Source: Stenotrophomonas bentonitica (lineage in GTDB: Bacteria > Pseudomonadota > Gammaproteobacteria > Xanthomonadales > Xanthomonadaceae). From it: a stretch of 64,000 nt of DNA. This document shows, piece by piece, positions 1 through 7,511 of the stretch. A program made the translations under genes and the position numbers. The DNA is taken from the NCBI RefSeq assembly GCF_013185915.1, contig NZ_JAAZUH010000001.1, positions 124,001-188,000 of the forward strand. Reading direction: 5' to 3'. The number at the start of each line of letters is the position of its first letter. Position 1 is the first letter of the stretch. The notes beneath the pieces were generated by a model. That model made no database searches, was not told where the DNA came from, and saw nothing but the letters and a program-made list of their open reading frames with translations.

Positions 1-353
1 CCGACGCGGTCGGGCGCGAACGGGTGCATCAGCAGGGTGTAGTCGGTCGCCAGCACGTTGTAGTACGCCGCGTCGTTGTCGCCGCGCATGCTGTGCAGGG
101 CCTGCAGGGCCGCACTCTTTGCCGCTTCCTCGGTGAGCTCGCCGCTGTCGGTCAGGCGCTTGTAGTGGTCCAGGATGCCGTAGGTGAGTTCGACCTGGGT
201 CTTCAGGCTGTCCTTGCGGGTCTCGGCCAGGTCCAGGTACTGGATGCGGGCGGCGATCATGGCGAGGACGATCACGCCGAGCGCGATCAGGGCGGTGAGC
301 AGGTTGAGCTTGCCCCTGACGGAGAGGTTGGAGAAGCGGCTGGCGAGATTCAT
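1..353 (-). CDS. methyl-accepting chemotaxis protein, N-terminal part (runs off the left edge)
   Basis: The first 117 codons of a chemoreceptor gene; the rest lies outside the window. The start is ATG at 353. The protein opens with a short cytoplasmic stretch (MNLASRFSNLSVRGKLN), then a transmembrane helix at about residues 17-38 (LLTALIALGVIVLAMIAA), then the start of a periplasmic sensor region with YLDLAETRKDSLKTQVE and an AYYNVLATDYTLLMHPF stretch. That pattern resembles the sCache-type ligand domain of receptors that sense small molecules, a different class from the four-helix-bundle sensors of the two receptors to its right. The methylation and signalling regions are not visible. A good sigma-28 promoter lies 38 bases upstream of the start, so it belongs to the late flagellar regulon. 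The receptor call is firm; the ligand is unknown. Confidence 0.85.
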   Translation of the reverse strand, partial: MNLASRFSNLSVRGKLNLLTALIALGVIVLAMIAARIQYLDLAETRKDSLKTQVELTYGILDHYKRLTDSGELTEEAAKSAALQALHSMRGDNDAAYYNVLATDYTLLMHPFAPDRV

Positions 354-390
354 GTATTCGGGTCTTCTGCTGCGGGGGACGGCAAAAGAG

Positions 391-417
391 TTATCGGCCG
401 CAGGCGCGTCGGATTGA
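391..417 (-). promoter_or_regulatory. sigma-28 (FliA) promoter for the left-edge chemoreceptor
   Basis: Read on the minus strand: TCAA at the -35, 15 bases, then a perfect -10 GCCGATAA. Transcription would begin near 383, about 30 bases before the ATG at 353. It matches the enteric consensus TAAA-N15-GCCGATAA at 11 of 12 positions. Confidence 0.7.
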
Positions 418-452
418 GTCGTGCGAACTGAGCGCATTCAGGCTGGGATATG

Positions 453-483
453 AAAAGGCCCCGGTGCATGCGCACCGGGGCCT
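453..483 (-). terminator. intrinsic terminator after the 516-2882 chemoreceptor gene
   Basis: A perfect 12-bp stem (456-467 with 472-483) closes a 4-base loop, and on the minus strand it is followed by a short T run. It lies 33 bases past the receptor stop codon and isolates this gene from the next receptor. Confidence 0.85.
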
Positions 484-515
484 GGTCTGTTGCACGTCAC
501 GCGAAGGCGTAGCGC

Positions 516-2882
516 TTAGAACTCCTGCCAGTCGCCTTCGGCAAGTTCGGCGGCGACTGCACGGCTGGCCGGCTTGCGTACCGGTGCAGCGGCAGCCACC
601 GGACGGGCGGCCACGCGCGGTGCGGGTGCAGCGACCGGTGCAGGTGCAGGCACCTCACGCTCGTCGAGGCGGAAGATCGAGACGGCGTCGCTGAGGTGGC
701 CGGCCTGTTCTTCCATGGCGCGGGCGGCAGCGGTGGCTTCTTCCACCAGCGCGGCGTTCTGCTGGGTGGTTTCGTCCATCTGCACGACGGTCTGGTTGAC
801 CTGTTCGATGCCGGCCGACTGTTCCTGCGAGGCGGCGGAGATCTCGGCCATGATGTCGGTCACGCGCTGCACCGAGGCGACGATCTCGCCCATGGTGGCG
901 CCGGCCTTGTGGACCAGGGCCGAGCCGTCGTTGACCTTGCCGACCGAGTCGTCGATCAGGCCCTTGATCTCCTTGGCCGCACCGGCCGAACGCTGGGCCA
1001 GGGTACGCACTTCGGAAGCGACCACGGCGAAGCCGCGGCCCTGTTCGCCGGCGCGGGCCGCTTCCACCGCGGCGTTCAGCGCCAGGATGTTGGTCTGGAA
1101 GGCGATGCCGTCGATCACCGAGATGATCTCGGCGATCTTCTTGGACGAGGTCTGGATCGCGCTCATGGTGGTGACCACCTGGCCGACCACGTCGCCGCCC
1201 TGCGAGGCCACCGTGTGCGCGCCGATGGCGAGCTGGTTGGCCTGGCGGGCATGTTCGGCGTTCTGGCGCACGGTGGAGGTCAGTTCCTCCATCGAGGCAG
1301 CGGTCTCTTCCAGGTTGGCGGCCTGCTGTTCGGTACGGCGCGACAGGTCGCTGTTGCCGCTGGCGATTTCGCTGGCAGCCGTGCTGATCGCCTGGCTGGA
1401 ATGCTTGATTTTGGTCACGATGCCGCTGAGCTGTTCGGCGGTGGCGTTGGCGTCGTCGCGCATGGTGGCGAACACGCCCTCGAACTCGCCGTGCATGCGT
1501 ACGGTCAGGTCGCCCTGCGACAGCGCGGTGAGCAGGCCGGAGATCTGTTCGATGCTGGAGGCATTGGCATCGAGCAGGCCGTTGATCTGCTGGGCCAGCT
1601 GCAGGAAGAAGCCGTCCTTGCCTTCGGCGCTGATGCGGCCGGACAGGTCGCCGGCGGCGGCCTGGGCGATGACGCGGGCCACTTCGGCTTCGACCAGCGC
1701 TTCGGGGGTGCGGTCGCGCCATTCGACCACGTGGCCGACGCTCTCGCCTTCTTCGTTGCGGATGGTGGAGACAACCTGGGCGAACTGGGCGTCACCGAAC
1801 TGCATGGCGCGGCGGGCAACGCCGTGCTGCTTGAGGTTGGCCAGCAGGTTGGCGTCCATTTCGCCACGGTGCTCGAGCACGGTCAGCGGGCGGCCGACCA
1901 GGCTGGTGCCGGCGTCGAAGTCCGGCAGGCTGGTGCGCAGGTCGTCCTGGTACTGGGACAGGGTCTGTTCCAGGGCGCGGTTGGCGTAGACGATGTTGAG
2001 GTTGTTGTCGGTCAGGTACACGCCGGTGGAGCTGTAGTCCAGCGCGGTACGGATGCGCAGGTTCTCGCGGGCCACGGCCTGCTCGGTCTCGGTGCGTTCG
2101 CGCAGGTCGCGCTGCATGCGCTGCATGGCCTGCATCAGCTCGCCGACTTCGTCCTGGCGGGTGACGTCGATATGGCCGTCGAGCTTGCCGCCGGCCACGT
2201 CGTTGGAGACCGAAACCGCGCTGCGGACGGCACCGACCAGCGAACGGGCGAACAGGTAGACCAGCACCAGGCCGAGCGCGGCGCCGCCGAGCAGGGCGAT
2301 GACGGTCAGGGTGGCCGAGGTGGCGTAGGTCGATTCGGCCTCTTCGCGCGAGGCGCGGGCGAGGCGGTTGTCTTCGGCAATCAGGGTCTCAAGCGCGCTG
2401 GCGGCCTTGAGGTGCTTCATGCGGGTTTCGCCGACGAAGGTGTCGATGGCATCGTCCGGCAGGTCGAGCTCGAGCATTTCGGTGACGGCGTCGTAGGAGG
2501 CGAGCGAGTCGGTCCAGTCCTTGGCGAAGGCGTCGAACAGCTTCTTCTGCTGGGGGCTGTCGATCAGCGCGGGGTACTTCTTGATCGAGGCGTCGATGTT
2601 GCCGCGCAGGTCCTTGGCGCGGGTCTTGGCTTCAGCCTTGACGTCGTCGCTGGCGCGGATCAGGCCCTGGTAGGCCGAGTTGCGGTATTCACCGAGCATG
2701 CCACGCATTTCGCCGGCCATGCGGATGCTTTCCATCCGGTTGCCGGCCAGTTCGGTGGTCACGTTGTTGAGGGAGTGCAGGCCGCGATAGGCGACCACGC
2801 CCTGCAGCAGCATCACCAGCAGGATGACGCCAAAAGTCAACATCAACTTCGGCATCAGTTTGAGGTTCTTGATCCATTGCAT
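516..2882 (-). CDS. methyl-accepting chemotaxis protein with PAS domain and CheR-tether tail
   Basis: A 788-residue transmembrane chemoreceptor. It has TM1 at about 13-34, a periplasmic four-helix-bundle sensor (35-188), TM2 at 191-212, a HAMP linker (213-265), a PAS fold (about 275-390, with [17 protein letters not shown]), a second HAMP-like region, then methylation helices and the highly conserved signalling tip ([19 protein letters not shown]). The very C-terminus is a long Ala/Pro linker ending in DWQEF, which fits the xWxxF pattern of the CheR-binding pentapeptide (NWETF in E. coli Tar/Tsr). An intracellular PAS as well as a periplasmic sensor suggests two inputs, perhaps redox or aerotaxis; that is inference. 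It lies 94 bases downstream of a small periplasmic protein gene and probably shares its sigma-28 promoter. Signalling-domain DNA is almost identical to that of the receptor at 4965-7202. Confidence 0.95.
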   Translation of the reverse strand: MQWIKNLKLMPKLMLTFGVILLVMLLQGVVAYRGLHSLNNVTTELAGNRMESIRMAGEMRGMLGEYRNSAYQGLIRASDDVKAEAKTRAKDLRGNIDASIKKYPALIDSPQQKKLFDAFAKDWTDSLASYDAVTEMLELDLPDDAIDTFVGETRMKHLKAASALETLIAEDNRLARASREEAESTYATSATLTVIALLGGAALGLVLVYLFARSLVGAVRSAVSVSNDVAGGKLDGHIDVTRQDEVGELMQAMQRMQRDLRERTETEQAVARENLRIRTALDYSSTGVYLTDNNLNIVYANRALEQTLSQYQDDLRTSLPDFDAGTSLVGRPLTVLEHRGEMDANLLANLKQHGVARRAMQFGDAQFAQVVSTIRNEEGESVGHVVEWRDRTPEALVEAEVARVIAQAAAGDLSGRISAEGKDGFFLQLAQQINGLLDANASSIEQISGLLTALSQGDLTVRMHGEFEGVFATMRDDANATAEQLSGIVTKIKHSSQAISTAASEIASGNSDLSRRTEQQAANLEETAASMEELTSTVRQNAEHARQANQLAIGAHTVASQGGDVVGQVVTTMSAIQTSSKKIAEIISVIDGIAFQTNILALNAAVEAARAGEQGRGFAVVASEVRTLAQRSAGAAKEIKGLIDDSVGKVNDGSALVHKAGATMGEIVASVQRVTDIMAEISAASQEQSAGIEQVNQTVVQMDETTQQNAALVEEATAAARAMEEQAGHLSDAVSIFRLDEREVPAPAPVAAPAPRVAARPVAAAAPVRKPASRAVAAELAEGDWQEF

Positions 2883-2937
2883 GGTGGTGCACTCTCCTGT
2901 GGCAGACGCGCCCGGGTCTCAGGCCCGGTTGCAGCAG

Positions 2938-2961
2938 CCACGCCGGCGCAGGCCGGCGTGG
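2938..2961 (-). other. hairpin between the small periplasmic gene and the chemoreceptor
   Basis: A 10-bp perfect stem (2938-2947 with 2952-2961) with a 4-base loop, but no T run on the minus strand. It is better read as an mRNA-processing or partial attenuation hairpin than as a full terminator, so read-through into the receptor remains likely. Confidence 0.45.
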
Positions 2962-2976
2962 CGGGGCATGGGTCGG

Positions 2977-3360
2977 TTACTTGATGTTGGCGAGCTTCAG
3001 GCCGGCCGGCGAGCTGACTTCGATTTCAGCGCGCGAGGCGTCGCGGGCGATCTTGCCGATCACGCACACGGTCTTGCCTTCCAGGGTTTCCAGCGGGAAG
3101 CTGAACTTGCCGCGGTTGGCGCCGGCGATGCGGGCCGAGAAGGTGTGGCGCGGGAAGGCGCCGCCCATGTACAGGAAGGTCGGCTGGCCTTCGGAACCTT
3201 CGGCGTAGCGGGCCTTTTCGACCTTGCCGCAGACCATGCCGTCCTTGCCGACCGAGCGCGCTGCCAGCTCCGGCGGGATCATCTCGGCGGACTGGGCGTA
3301 GGCGGAAGAGGCGGAAGCGGCGAGGACGGCAACCGAGAACACGGCAAGCAGGGACTTCAT
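2977..3360 (-). CDS. small secreted periplasmic protein of unknown function, flagellar regulon
   Basis: I do not recognise the family. The 127-residue product starts with a clear Sec signal peptide (MKSLLAVFSVAVLAASASS, cleavage after AYA near residue 22). The mature part is about 105 residues, rich in beta-prone segments (TFSARIAGANRGKFSFPLE, KTVCVIGKI), which suggests a small OB-like beta-barrel. It has only two cysteines (about C44 and C99), possibly a disulfide. A strong ribosome site (GGAG) precedes the ATG at 3360, and a sigma-28 promoter sits about 46 bases upstream. The next gene in the same direction is a chemoreceptor, so it may be a periplasmic accessory to sensing; that is inference from position and promoter only. 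Confidence 0.75.
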   Translation of the reverse strand: MKSLLAVFSVAVLAASASSAYAQSAEMIPPELAARSVGKDGMVCGKVEKARYAEGSEGQPTFLYMGGAFPRHTFSARIAGANRGKFSFPLETLEGKTVCVIGKIARDASRAEIEVSSPAGLKLANIK

Positions 3361-3405
3361 CGGGAAATTCTCCGGGGGACTATGAATGGTGATACCTGAT
3401 TCCAG

Positions 3406-3432
3406 CTATCGGCCATTTGCGACAGAACTGAA
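3406..3432 (-). promoter_or_regulatory. sigma-28 promoter for the periplasmic protein and PAS chemoreceptor
   Basis: Minus-strand -35 TTCAGTTC, an 11-base spacer and -10 GCCGATAG (7 of 8 to GCCGATAA). The predicted start near 3398 gives a leader of about 38 bases containing the GGAG ribosome site. Confidence 0.7.
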
Positions 3433-3449
3433 GGACTTTTTGTGTCGGA

Positions 3450-3941
3450 TCAGGCGGCGGCGTCTTCGACGGCGGCCTGCTGGCCCATGTCGGCGCTGTC
3501 GAGCAGGGTTTCGATGTCGAGCAGGATCAGCATGCGGTCGTCCTGGGTGCCGATACCGGAGATGAAGCGGGTGTCGACGGCGGCGCCGAATTCGGGGGTG
3601 GGGCGGATCTGGTCGGCGTTGAGCGGGATGACGTCGGAGACGCTGTCGACGACGATGCCGACCACGCGGTTGTCGACATTGAGCACGATCATGACGGTGA
3701 AGGCGTCGTAGCGGGCTTCGTCCAGGCGCAGCTTGAGGCGCAGGTCGATGACCGGGACGATGGTGCCGCGCAGGTTGATCACGCCCTTGATGTAGTCGGG
3801 GGCATCGGGGACGCGGGTGACCGAGTCGTAGCCGCGGATTTCCTGGACCTTGAGGATGTCCACGCCGTAGTGCTCGGCGCCGAGGGTGAAGCTGAGATAC
3901 TCGCCACCGCTGCTGGCGGCGTTGGGGTTGCTGTCGTTCAT
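3450..3941 (-). CDS. cheW: CheW chemotaxis adaptor
   Basis: CheW couples the CheA kinase to chemoreceptors in the polar array. The 163-residue product is one CheW domain with the expected signatures: GAEHYGVDILKVQEIRG near the start, then VPDAPDYIKGVINLRGTIVP with the NLRG receptor-binding loop, and GIVVDSVSDVI. I chose the ATG at 3941 because it starts close to the domain and has AGGA upstream; an in-frame start 18 codons further out lacks support. It follows ycgR by 88 bases with no visible terminator, so both probably come from the sigma-28 promoter at 4863-4889. Confidence 0.95.
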   Translation of the reverse strand: MNDSNPNAASSGGEYLSFTLGAEHYGVDILKVQEIRGYDSVTRVPDAPDYIKGVINLRGTIVPVIDLRLKLRLDEARYDAFTVMIVLNVDNRVVGIVVDSVSDVIPLNADQIRPTPEFGAAVDTRFISGIGTQDDRMLILLDIETLLDSADMGQQAAVEDAAA

Positions 3942-4029
3942 GGAAGGAATCCTGGGTCGGGCGTGGCGGTCGGAAAACCGGGGCGTCACGCTCAATATCG
4001 GCCTGGATTCGGGAGTCTTTAGGGACCGG

Positions 4030-4806
4030 TCATTCCCCGTTCTTGCGGGCGCTGCGCTGGCGGTCGATGCGGAAGATGTAGCGCTGGATGGCGCTGTCGC
4101 CGCCGCGGGGCAGGCCGTCGAAACGCATGCCGATGCGCTTCATCTCGACGCCGTTGGGGAGCTTGAGGGCGAGCTGGTTGCAGACGATCAGGGAGACCTG
4201 CAGGGGGCCGGTTTCAGGCATGTCCAGGCGGGCGTCGTAGCGCTTCTGGATGGAGAAGGCGTTGCAGTTGACCGGGACGGTGACGGCCAGGCCGCCGCCG
4301 CTGATGTCCACCACGCGCAGGTGCAGGGCTTCGCTGCGGTCTTCGTTGATCGGGAACAGCAGGTTCGGGGAGTCGGTGACCGGGGTTTCCAGGCGGTACA
4401 GTTCGCGGCGCTGGAGGTGCACCAGTTCGGTCGGGAAGGGCACGCGGAAGGCGACGTGGCCATAGCCGCCGGTGCGTTCCAGGTGGTCCAGGCGGAAGCG
4501 GACCATGACCCGGTCCAGCTGGGCGAAACAGAGCAGGTGGCCGGCCTCTTCGGCGGCGCGGTTGGCCGGTTCGGAGGGACTGCCGTCGAGCAGCAGGGTG
4601 TCGTCGTCTTCGTCCAGCTCGAGGATGGCGGTGGGGAACGACTGGTCGCGCCCACCCAGGTGCGCGGTGAGCAGCGACCGCTGGTCGATCAGCGCCTGCA
4701 GCAGCTGGCGGATCTGCCGGGGATTGCGGACCAGGTAGCGATCATCCGCGCCGTCGTCGTGGACGGCGTGGTCGTCGTTGTGTGCGTCAAGGCTGCCTTC
4801 GGACAT
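4030..4806 (-). CDS. ycgR: YcgR-type flagellar brake (PilZ c-di-GMP receptor)
   Basis: A 258-residue cytoplasmic protein close in length to E. coli YcgR (244). An N-terminal YcgR domain (about residues 20-125, [20 protein letters not shown]) is followed by a PilZ domain (about 125-240) carrying both c-di-GMP motifs: the arginine motif RRELYR and the downstream DISGGG. When c-di-GMP is high, such proteins bind the stator or switch and slow the motor. A longer reading with ATG at 4920 is possible, but the sigma-28 promoter at 4863-4889 lies inside it, so the ATG at 4806 must be the start. Being in the same late class as cheW links braking to the chemotaxis array. Confidence 0.92.
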   Translation of the reverse strand: MSEGSLDAHNDDHAVHDDGADDRYLVRNPRQIRQLLQALIDQRSLLTAHLGGRDQSFPTAILELDEDDDTLLLDGSPSEPANRAAEEAGHLLCFAQLDRVMVRFRLDHLERTGGYGHVAFRVPFPTELVHLQRRELYRLETPVTDSPNLLFPINEDRSEALHLRVVDISGGGLAVTVPVNCNAFSIQKRYDARLDMPETGPLQVSLIVCNQLALKLPNGVEMKRIGMRFDGLPRGGDSAIQRYIFRIDRQRSARKNGE

Positions 4807-4862
4807 GGACTCTGCTGCGTTGGGCGGGTACAGATTTCTTGCGAAATCAGGTCTCTGTCCGT

Positions 4863-4889
4863 TTATCGGCAGCAGATCACAATAATGTA
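4863..4889 (-). promoter_or_regulatory. sigma-28 promoter for ycgR-cheW
   Basis: Minus-strand -35 TACATTAT, an 11-base spacer and a perfect -10 GCCGATAA. Expected start near 4855, leader about 50 bases. It decides the ycgR start codon. Confidence 0.75.
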
Positions 4890-4908
4890 GAGGCAATGTG
4901 TGCATCGG

Positions 4909-4942
4909 TAAACACGACACCCCGCCGGAGCGGGGTGTCGTG
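4909..4942 (-). terminator. intrinsic terminator after the 4965-7202 chemoreceptor
   Basis: A perfect 12-bp stem (4913-4924 with 4931-4942), a 6-base loop and TTTA on the minus-strand 3' side, 23 bases past the receptor stop. Confidence 0.85.
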
Positions 4943-4964
4943 GGACTGTCGCCTGGGTGCTGGC

Positions 4965-7202
4965 TTAGAACTCCTGCCAGTCGCCTTCGCTGGCCAGCGC
5001 CGGTTCGCGTACCGCCGCGCGGCGGGCAGGCGCCGCCGGCGTGCGCGGCGGGGTCGAGGTCCGCTGGCGGGTGGCCGGTGCGGCTGCGACCACGGCCGGT
5101 GCGGCCTGGCCTTCCAGCTTGAACAACGCGACCGCATCGGTGAGGTGGCCGGCCTGTTCTTCCATCGAGCGGGCGGCGGCGGTGGCTTCTTCCACCAGCG
5201 CGGCGTTCTGCTGGGTGGTTTCGTCCATCTGCATGACGGTCTGGTTGACCTGCTCGATGCCGGCCGACTGTTCCTGCGAGGCGGCGGAGATCTCGGCCAT
5301 GATGTCGGTCACGCGCTGCACCGAGGCCACGATTTCGTCCATGGTGGCGCCCGCCTGGTTGACCAGGGCGGAGCCTTCGGCGACCTTGCCGACCGATTCG
5401 TCGATCAGGCCCTTGATCTCCTTGGCCGCGCTGGCCGAACGCTGGGCCAGGGTGCGCACTTCGGAGGCGACCACGGCGAAGCCGCGGCCCTGTTCGCCGG
5501 CGCGGGCCGCTTCGACCGCGGCGTTCAAGGCCAGGATGTTGGTCTGGAAGGCGATGCCGTCGATGACGGTGATGATATCGGCGATGCGGCGCGAGGAGGC
5601 GTCGATCTCGTGCATGGTGCTGACCACCTTGCCGACCACGTCGCCGCCCTGCGAGGCCACCGAGTGCGCGCCGATCGCCAGCTGGTTGGCCTGGCGGGCG
5701 TGTTCGGCGTTCTGGCGCACGGTGGAGGTGAGCTCCTCCATCGAGGCGGCAGTTTCTTCCAGGTTGGCGGCCTGCTGTTCGGTACGGCGCGACAGGTCGT
5801 TGTTGCCCGAGGCGATTTCGCCGGCGGCGGTGCTGATGCTGCCGGAGGCGTGCTGGATGCGGCTGACGATCTGGGTCAGCTGTGCGACGGTGGTGTTGGC
5901 ATCGTCGCGCATGCTGGCGAACACGCCGTGGAACTGCCCTTGCATGCGCGCGGTGAGGTCGCCATTGGCAATCGCCTGGAGCAGGTGCGAAAGCTGCGAG
6001 AGGTTGCCGTCGGCCACTTCCATCATGGTGTTGAGGTGCTCGATCATGACCCTGAAGTCGTGGTCGAAGCGCTGCGCGTCGCCGCGCTGGCTGAAGTCGC
6101 CGGCCGCGGCGGCCTGGGCCAGGGCCTGGATCTGGGTGTTGATGGCCAGCAGGCTGGCCTTGGCCGCGTCCATCGATTCGTGCAGGATCGCGCGGGTGCC
6201 GGGCAGGCGGCGTGCATCCTTGGACAGATCGCCGGCCGCATACTGGTTGAGCACGTCGATGGCGTCGCGGATCGAATCGAGGTGCTCGAAGATCACCGTG
6301 TTCACGCCGACCGCCAGCTGGCCGTACACGCCCGGGAAGTCTTCCGGAATGCGGTGGCTGATGTCCGGGCCGGCGTGCATTTCGACCATCTGCTGGGTTT
6401 CGCTGGAGTAGCGGCGCAGCATCAGGGTCATGTCGCGGGTGGCCGCGAGCATGCGGCCGGCTTCATCGGCGGTGGTGCTGGAGGCGATGTTGACCGACAG
6501 GTCGCCGCGGGCCACCGACTGGATGGCGTGCATGGCCTGGCGGATCGGGCCGGTGATGGCGCGCGCGATCACCACGCCCATCGCGATGGCCAGCAGGGCC
6601 AGCAGCGAGACGGTGGCGATGATGGCGATCACGCTGTTGCGGTGGGTGGTGTTGGCCTCGTCGATCTTTTCCAGCATCAGGCCGCTGCTGAACGCGCCGA
6701 GTTCCTTGAGGTCCTCGAACATCGAGCGGCGGGCCGGGCGCGACTTTTCGTCGGAGATCTGCTGGGCCAGCACGGCGTCGCCGGCGGCACCGGCAGCGCG
6801 CATTTCGGCGTTGGCCGCGAAGTAGACCTCCAGGTCGGCGGCAACCTTGCGGTACAGCGCCTTCTCCTGGTCGCCGGCCGGCAGCGCGGCGTAGGCGTTG
6901 AGTTCGTCACGGACGGTCTTGGCGGTGGCGTCCATGCGCGTGTTGTAGTCGGCGACCTTGTCGGGCTGGTCGAGCATGCTCAGCTGCGCCAGTTCGAAGG
7001 TGCGGAACTCGCCGAGCTGTGCGCGCACTTCGCCCAGGTGTTGCACCGAGGGAATGTCGTTGCTGGCCATCTCGGCCAGTTCGGCATTGGCGCCGTTCAG
7101 GCGCAGCAGCGCGAACACGCCCAGCCCGATCGTCATCAAGGTGGTGAGGGCAAACCCGACCGCGAGCTTGCGGCTGATGGGCAGATTCTGGAACCACTTC
7201 AT
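4965..7202 (-). CDS. methyl-accepting chemotaxis protein, four-helix-bundle sensor, CheR-tether tail
   Basis: A 745-residue chemoreceptor. TM1 at about 12-34, a periplasmic four-helix-bundle sensor (35-188), TM2 at 190-213, HAMP (214-268), a long extra HAMP-like/helical region (about 270-470, with [19 protein letters not shown]), then methylation helices and the conserved tip ([19 protein letters not shown]). It ends in DWQEF, a match to the xWxxF CheR-binding pentapeptide. It lacks the PAS fold of its neighbour at 516-2882, but the signalling halves are nearly identical at protein and DNA level, pointing to duplication or gene conversion. Own sigma-28-like promoter upstream and terminator downstream, so it is monocistronic. 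The ligand is unknown. Confidence 0.95.
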   Translation of the reverse strand: MKWFQNLPISRKLAVGFALTTLMTIGLGVFALLRLNGANAELAEMASNDIPSVQHLGEVRAQLGEFRTFELAQLSMLDQPDKVADYNTRMDATAKTVRDELNAYAALPAGDQEKALYRKVAADLEVYFAANAEMRAAGAAGDAVLAQQISDEKSRPARRSMFEDLKELGAFSSGLMLEKIDEANTTHRNSVIAIIATVSLLALLAIAMGVVIARAITGPIRQAMHAIQSVARGDLSVNIASSTTADEAGRMLAATRDMTLMLRRYSSETQQMVEMHAGPDISHRIPEDFPGVYGQLAVGVNTVIFEHLDSIRDAIDVLNQYAAGDLSKDARRLPGTRAILHESMDAAKASLLAINTQIQALAQAAAAGDFSQRGDAQRFDHDFRVMIEHLNTMMEVADGNLSQLSHLLQAIANGDLTARMQGQFHGVFASMRDDANTTVAQLTQIVSRIQHASGSISTAAGEIASGNNDLSRRTEQQAANLEETAASMEELTSTVRQNAEHARQANQLAIGAHSVASQGGDVVGKVVSTMHEIDASSRRIADIITVIDGIAFQTNILALNAAVEAARAGEQGRGFAVVASEVRTLAQRSASAAKEIKGLIDESVGKVAEGSALVNQAGATMDEIVASVQRVTDIMAEISAASQEQSAGIEQVNQTVMQMDETTQQNAALVEEATAAARSMEEQAGHLTDAVALFKLEGQAAPAVVAAAPATRQRTSTPPRTPAAPARRAAVREPALASEGDWQEF

Positions 7203-7281
7203 GCTGGGGACTCCGGGCAGGGCAGGGGCGCACGGCGGTTGAACCGCAGGGCGGGCAATGAAACTGTCATCGCTACTGCGG

Positions 7282-7309
7282 ATAACGGCGTGCCCCCGGC
7301 CGAACTTGA
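7282..7309 (-). promoter_or_regulatory. probable sigma-28 promoter for the 4965-7202 chemoreceptor
   Basis: Minus-strand -35 TCAAGTTC (6 of 8) and -10 GCCGTTAT, the same -10 as the lead flagellin promoter, but with a 12-base instead of an 11-base spacer. The leader would be about 73 bases. Confidence 0.5.
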
Positions 7310-7451
7310 GCGTTCGATTTCACATTTTTCCTGAAGCGTGAATGGTTGCGAAAGCAAGCAATACCAAGGCTTTCGCCATGCGCAGGCGGATGGATCGCGG
7401 GTGGCGATGAACGGGGGCGAAAACGGGCGTCACGGTTTTGGTGGCGGCGCG

Positions 7452-7486
7452 GGAAAACAAAACGCCCCCGCTTTCGCGAGGGCGTT
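7452..7486 (-). terminator. intrinsic terminator of the STAS-cheY-cheA operon
   Basis: An 11-position stem with one mismatch (7461-7471 with 7476-7486), a 4-base loop, then TTTTGTTTT on the minus strand. It lies 26 bases past the cheA stop. Confidence 0.8.
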
Positions 7487-7511
7487 CCAGACAACCGGCA
7501 ATTGAACGTGG

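Larger units (their letters stand above)
7203..7511. other. 309-base intergenic region between cheA and the 4965-7202 receptor
   Basis: No gene is supported here. The right part (7452-7486) holds the terminator of the STAS-cheY-cheA operon and the left part (7282-7309) a sigma-28-like promoter for the receptor. I see nothing structured in 7310-7450. Confidence 0.6.

Noticed and set aside
696..2984. A 762-codon open frame on the plus strand opposite the chemoreceptor gene
   Set aside because: Its product is low-complexity, rich in Gly, Ala, Val, His and Asp, with no domain; it mirrors the strong codon bias of the receptor on the other strand. The same holds for 4782-7334, 17990-20623, 20697-22802 and 24862-27117.
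2977..3360. Reading the small periplasmic protein as a cytochrome or thioredoxin-like protein
   Set aside because: It has no CXXC or CXXCH motif; its two cysteines are about 55 residues apart.
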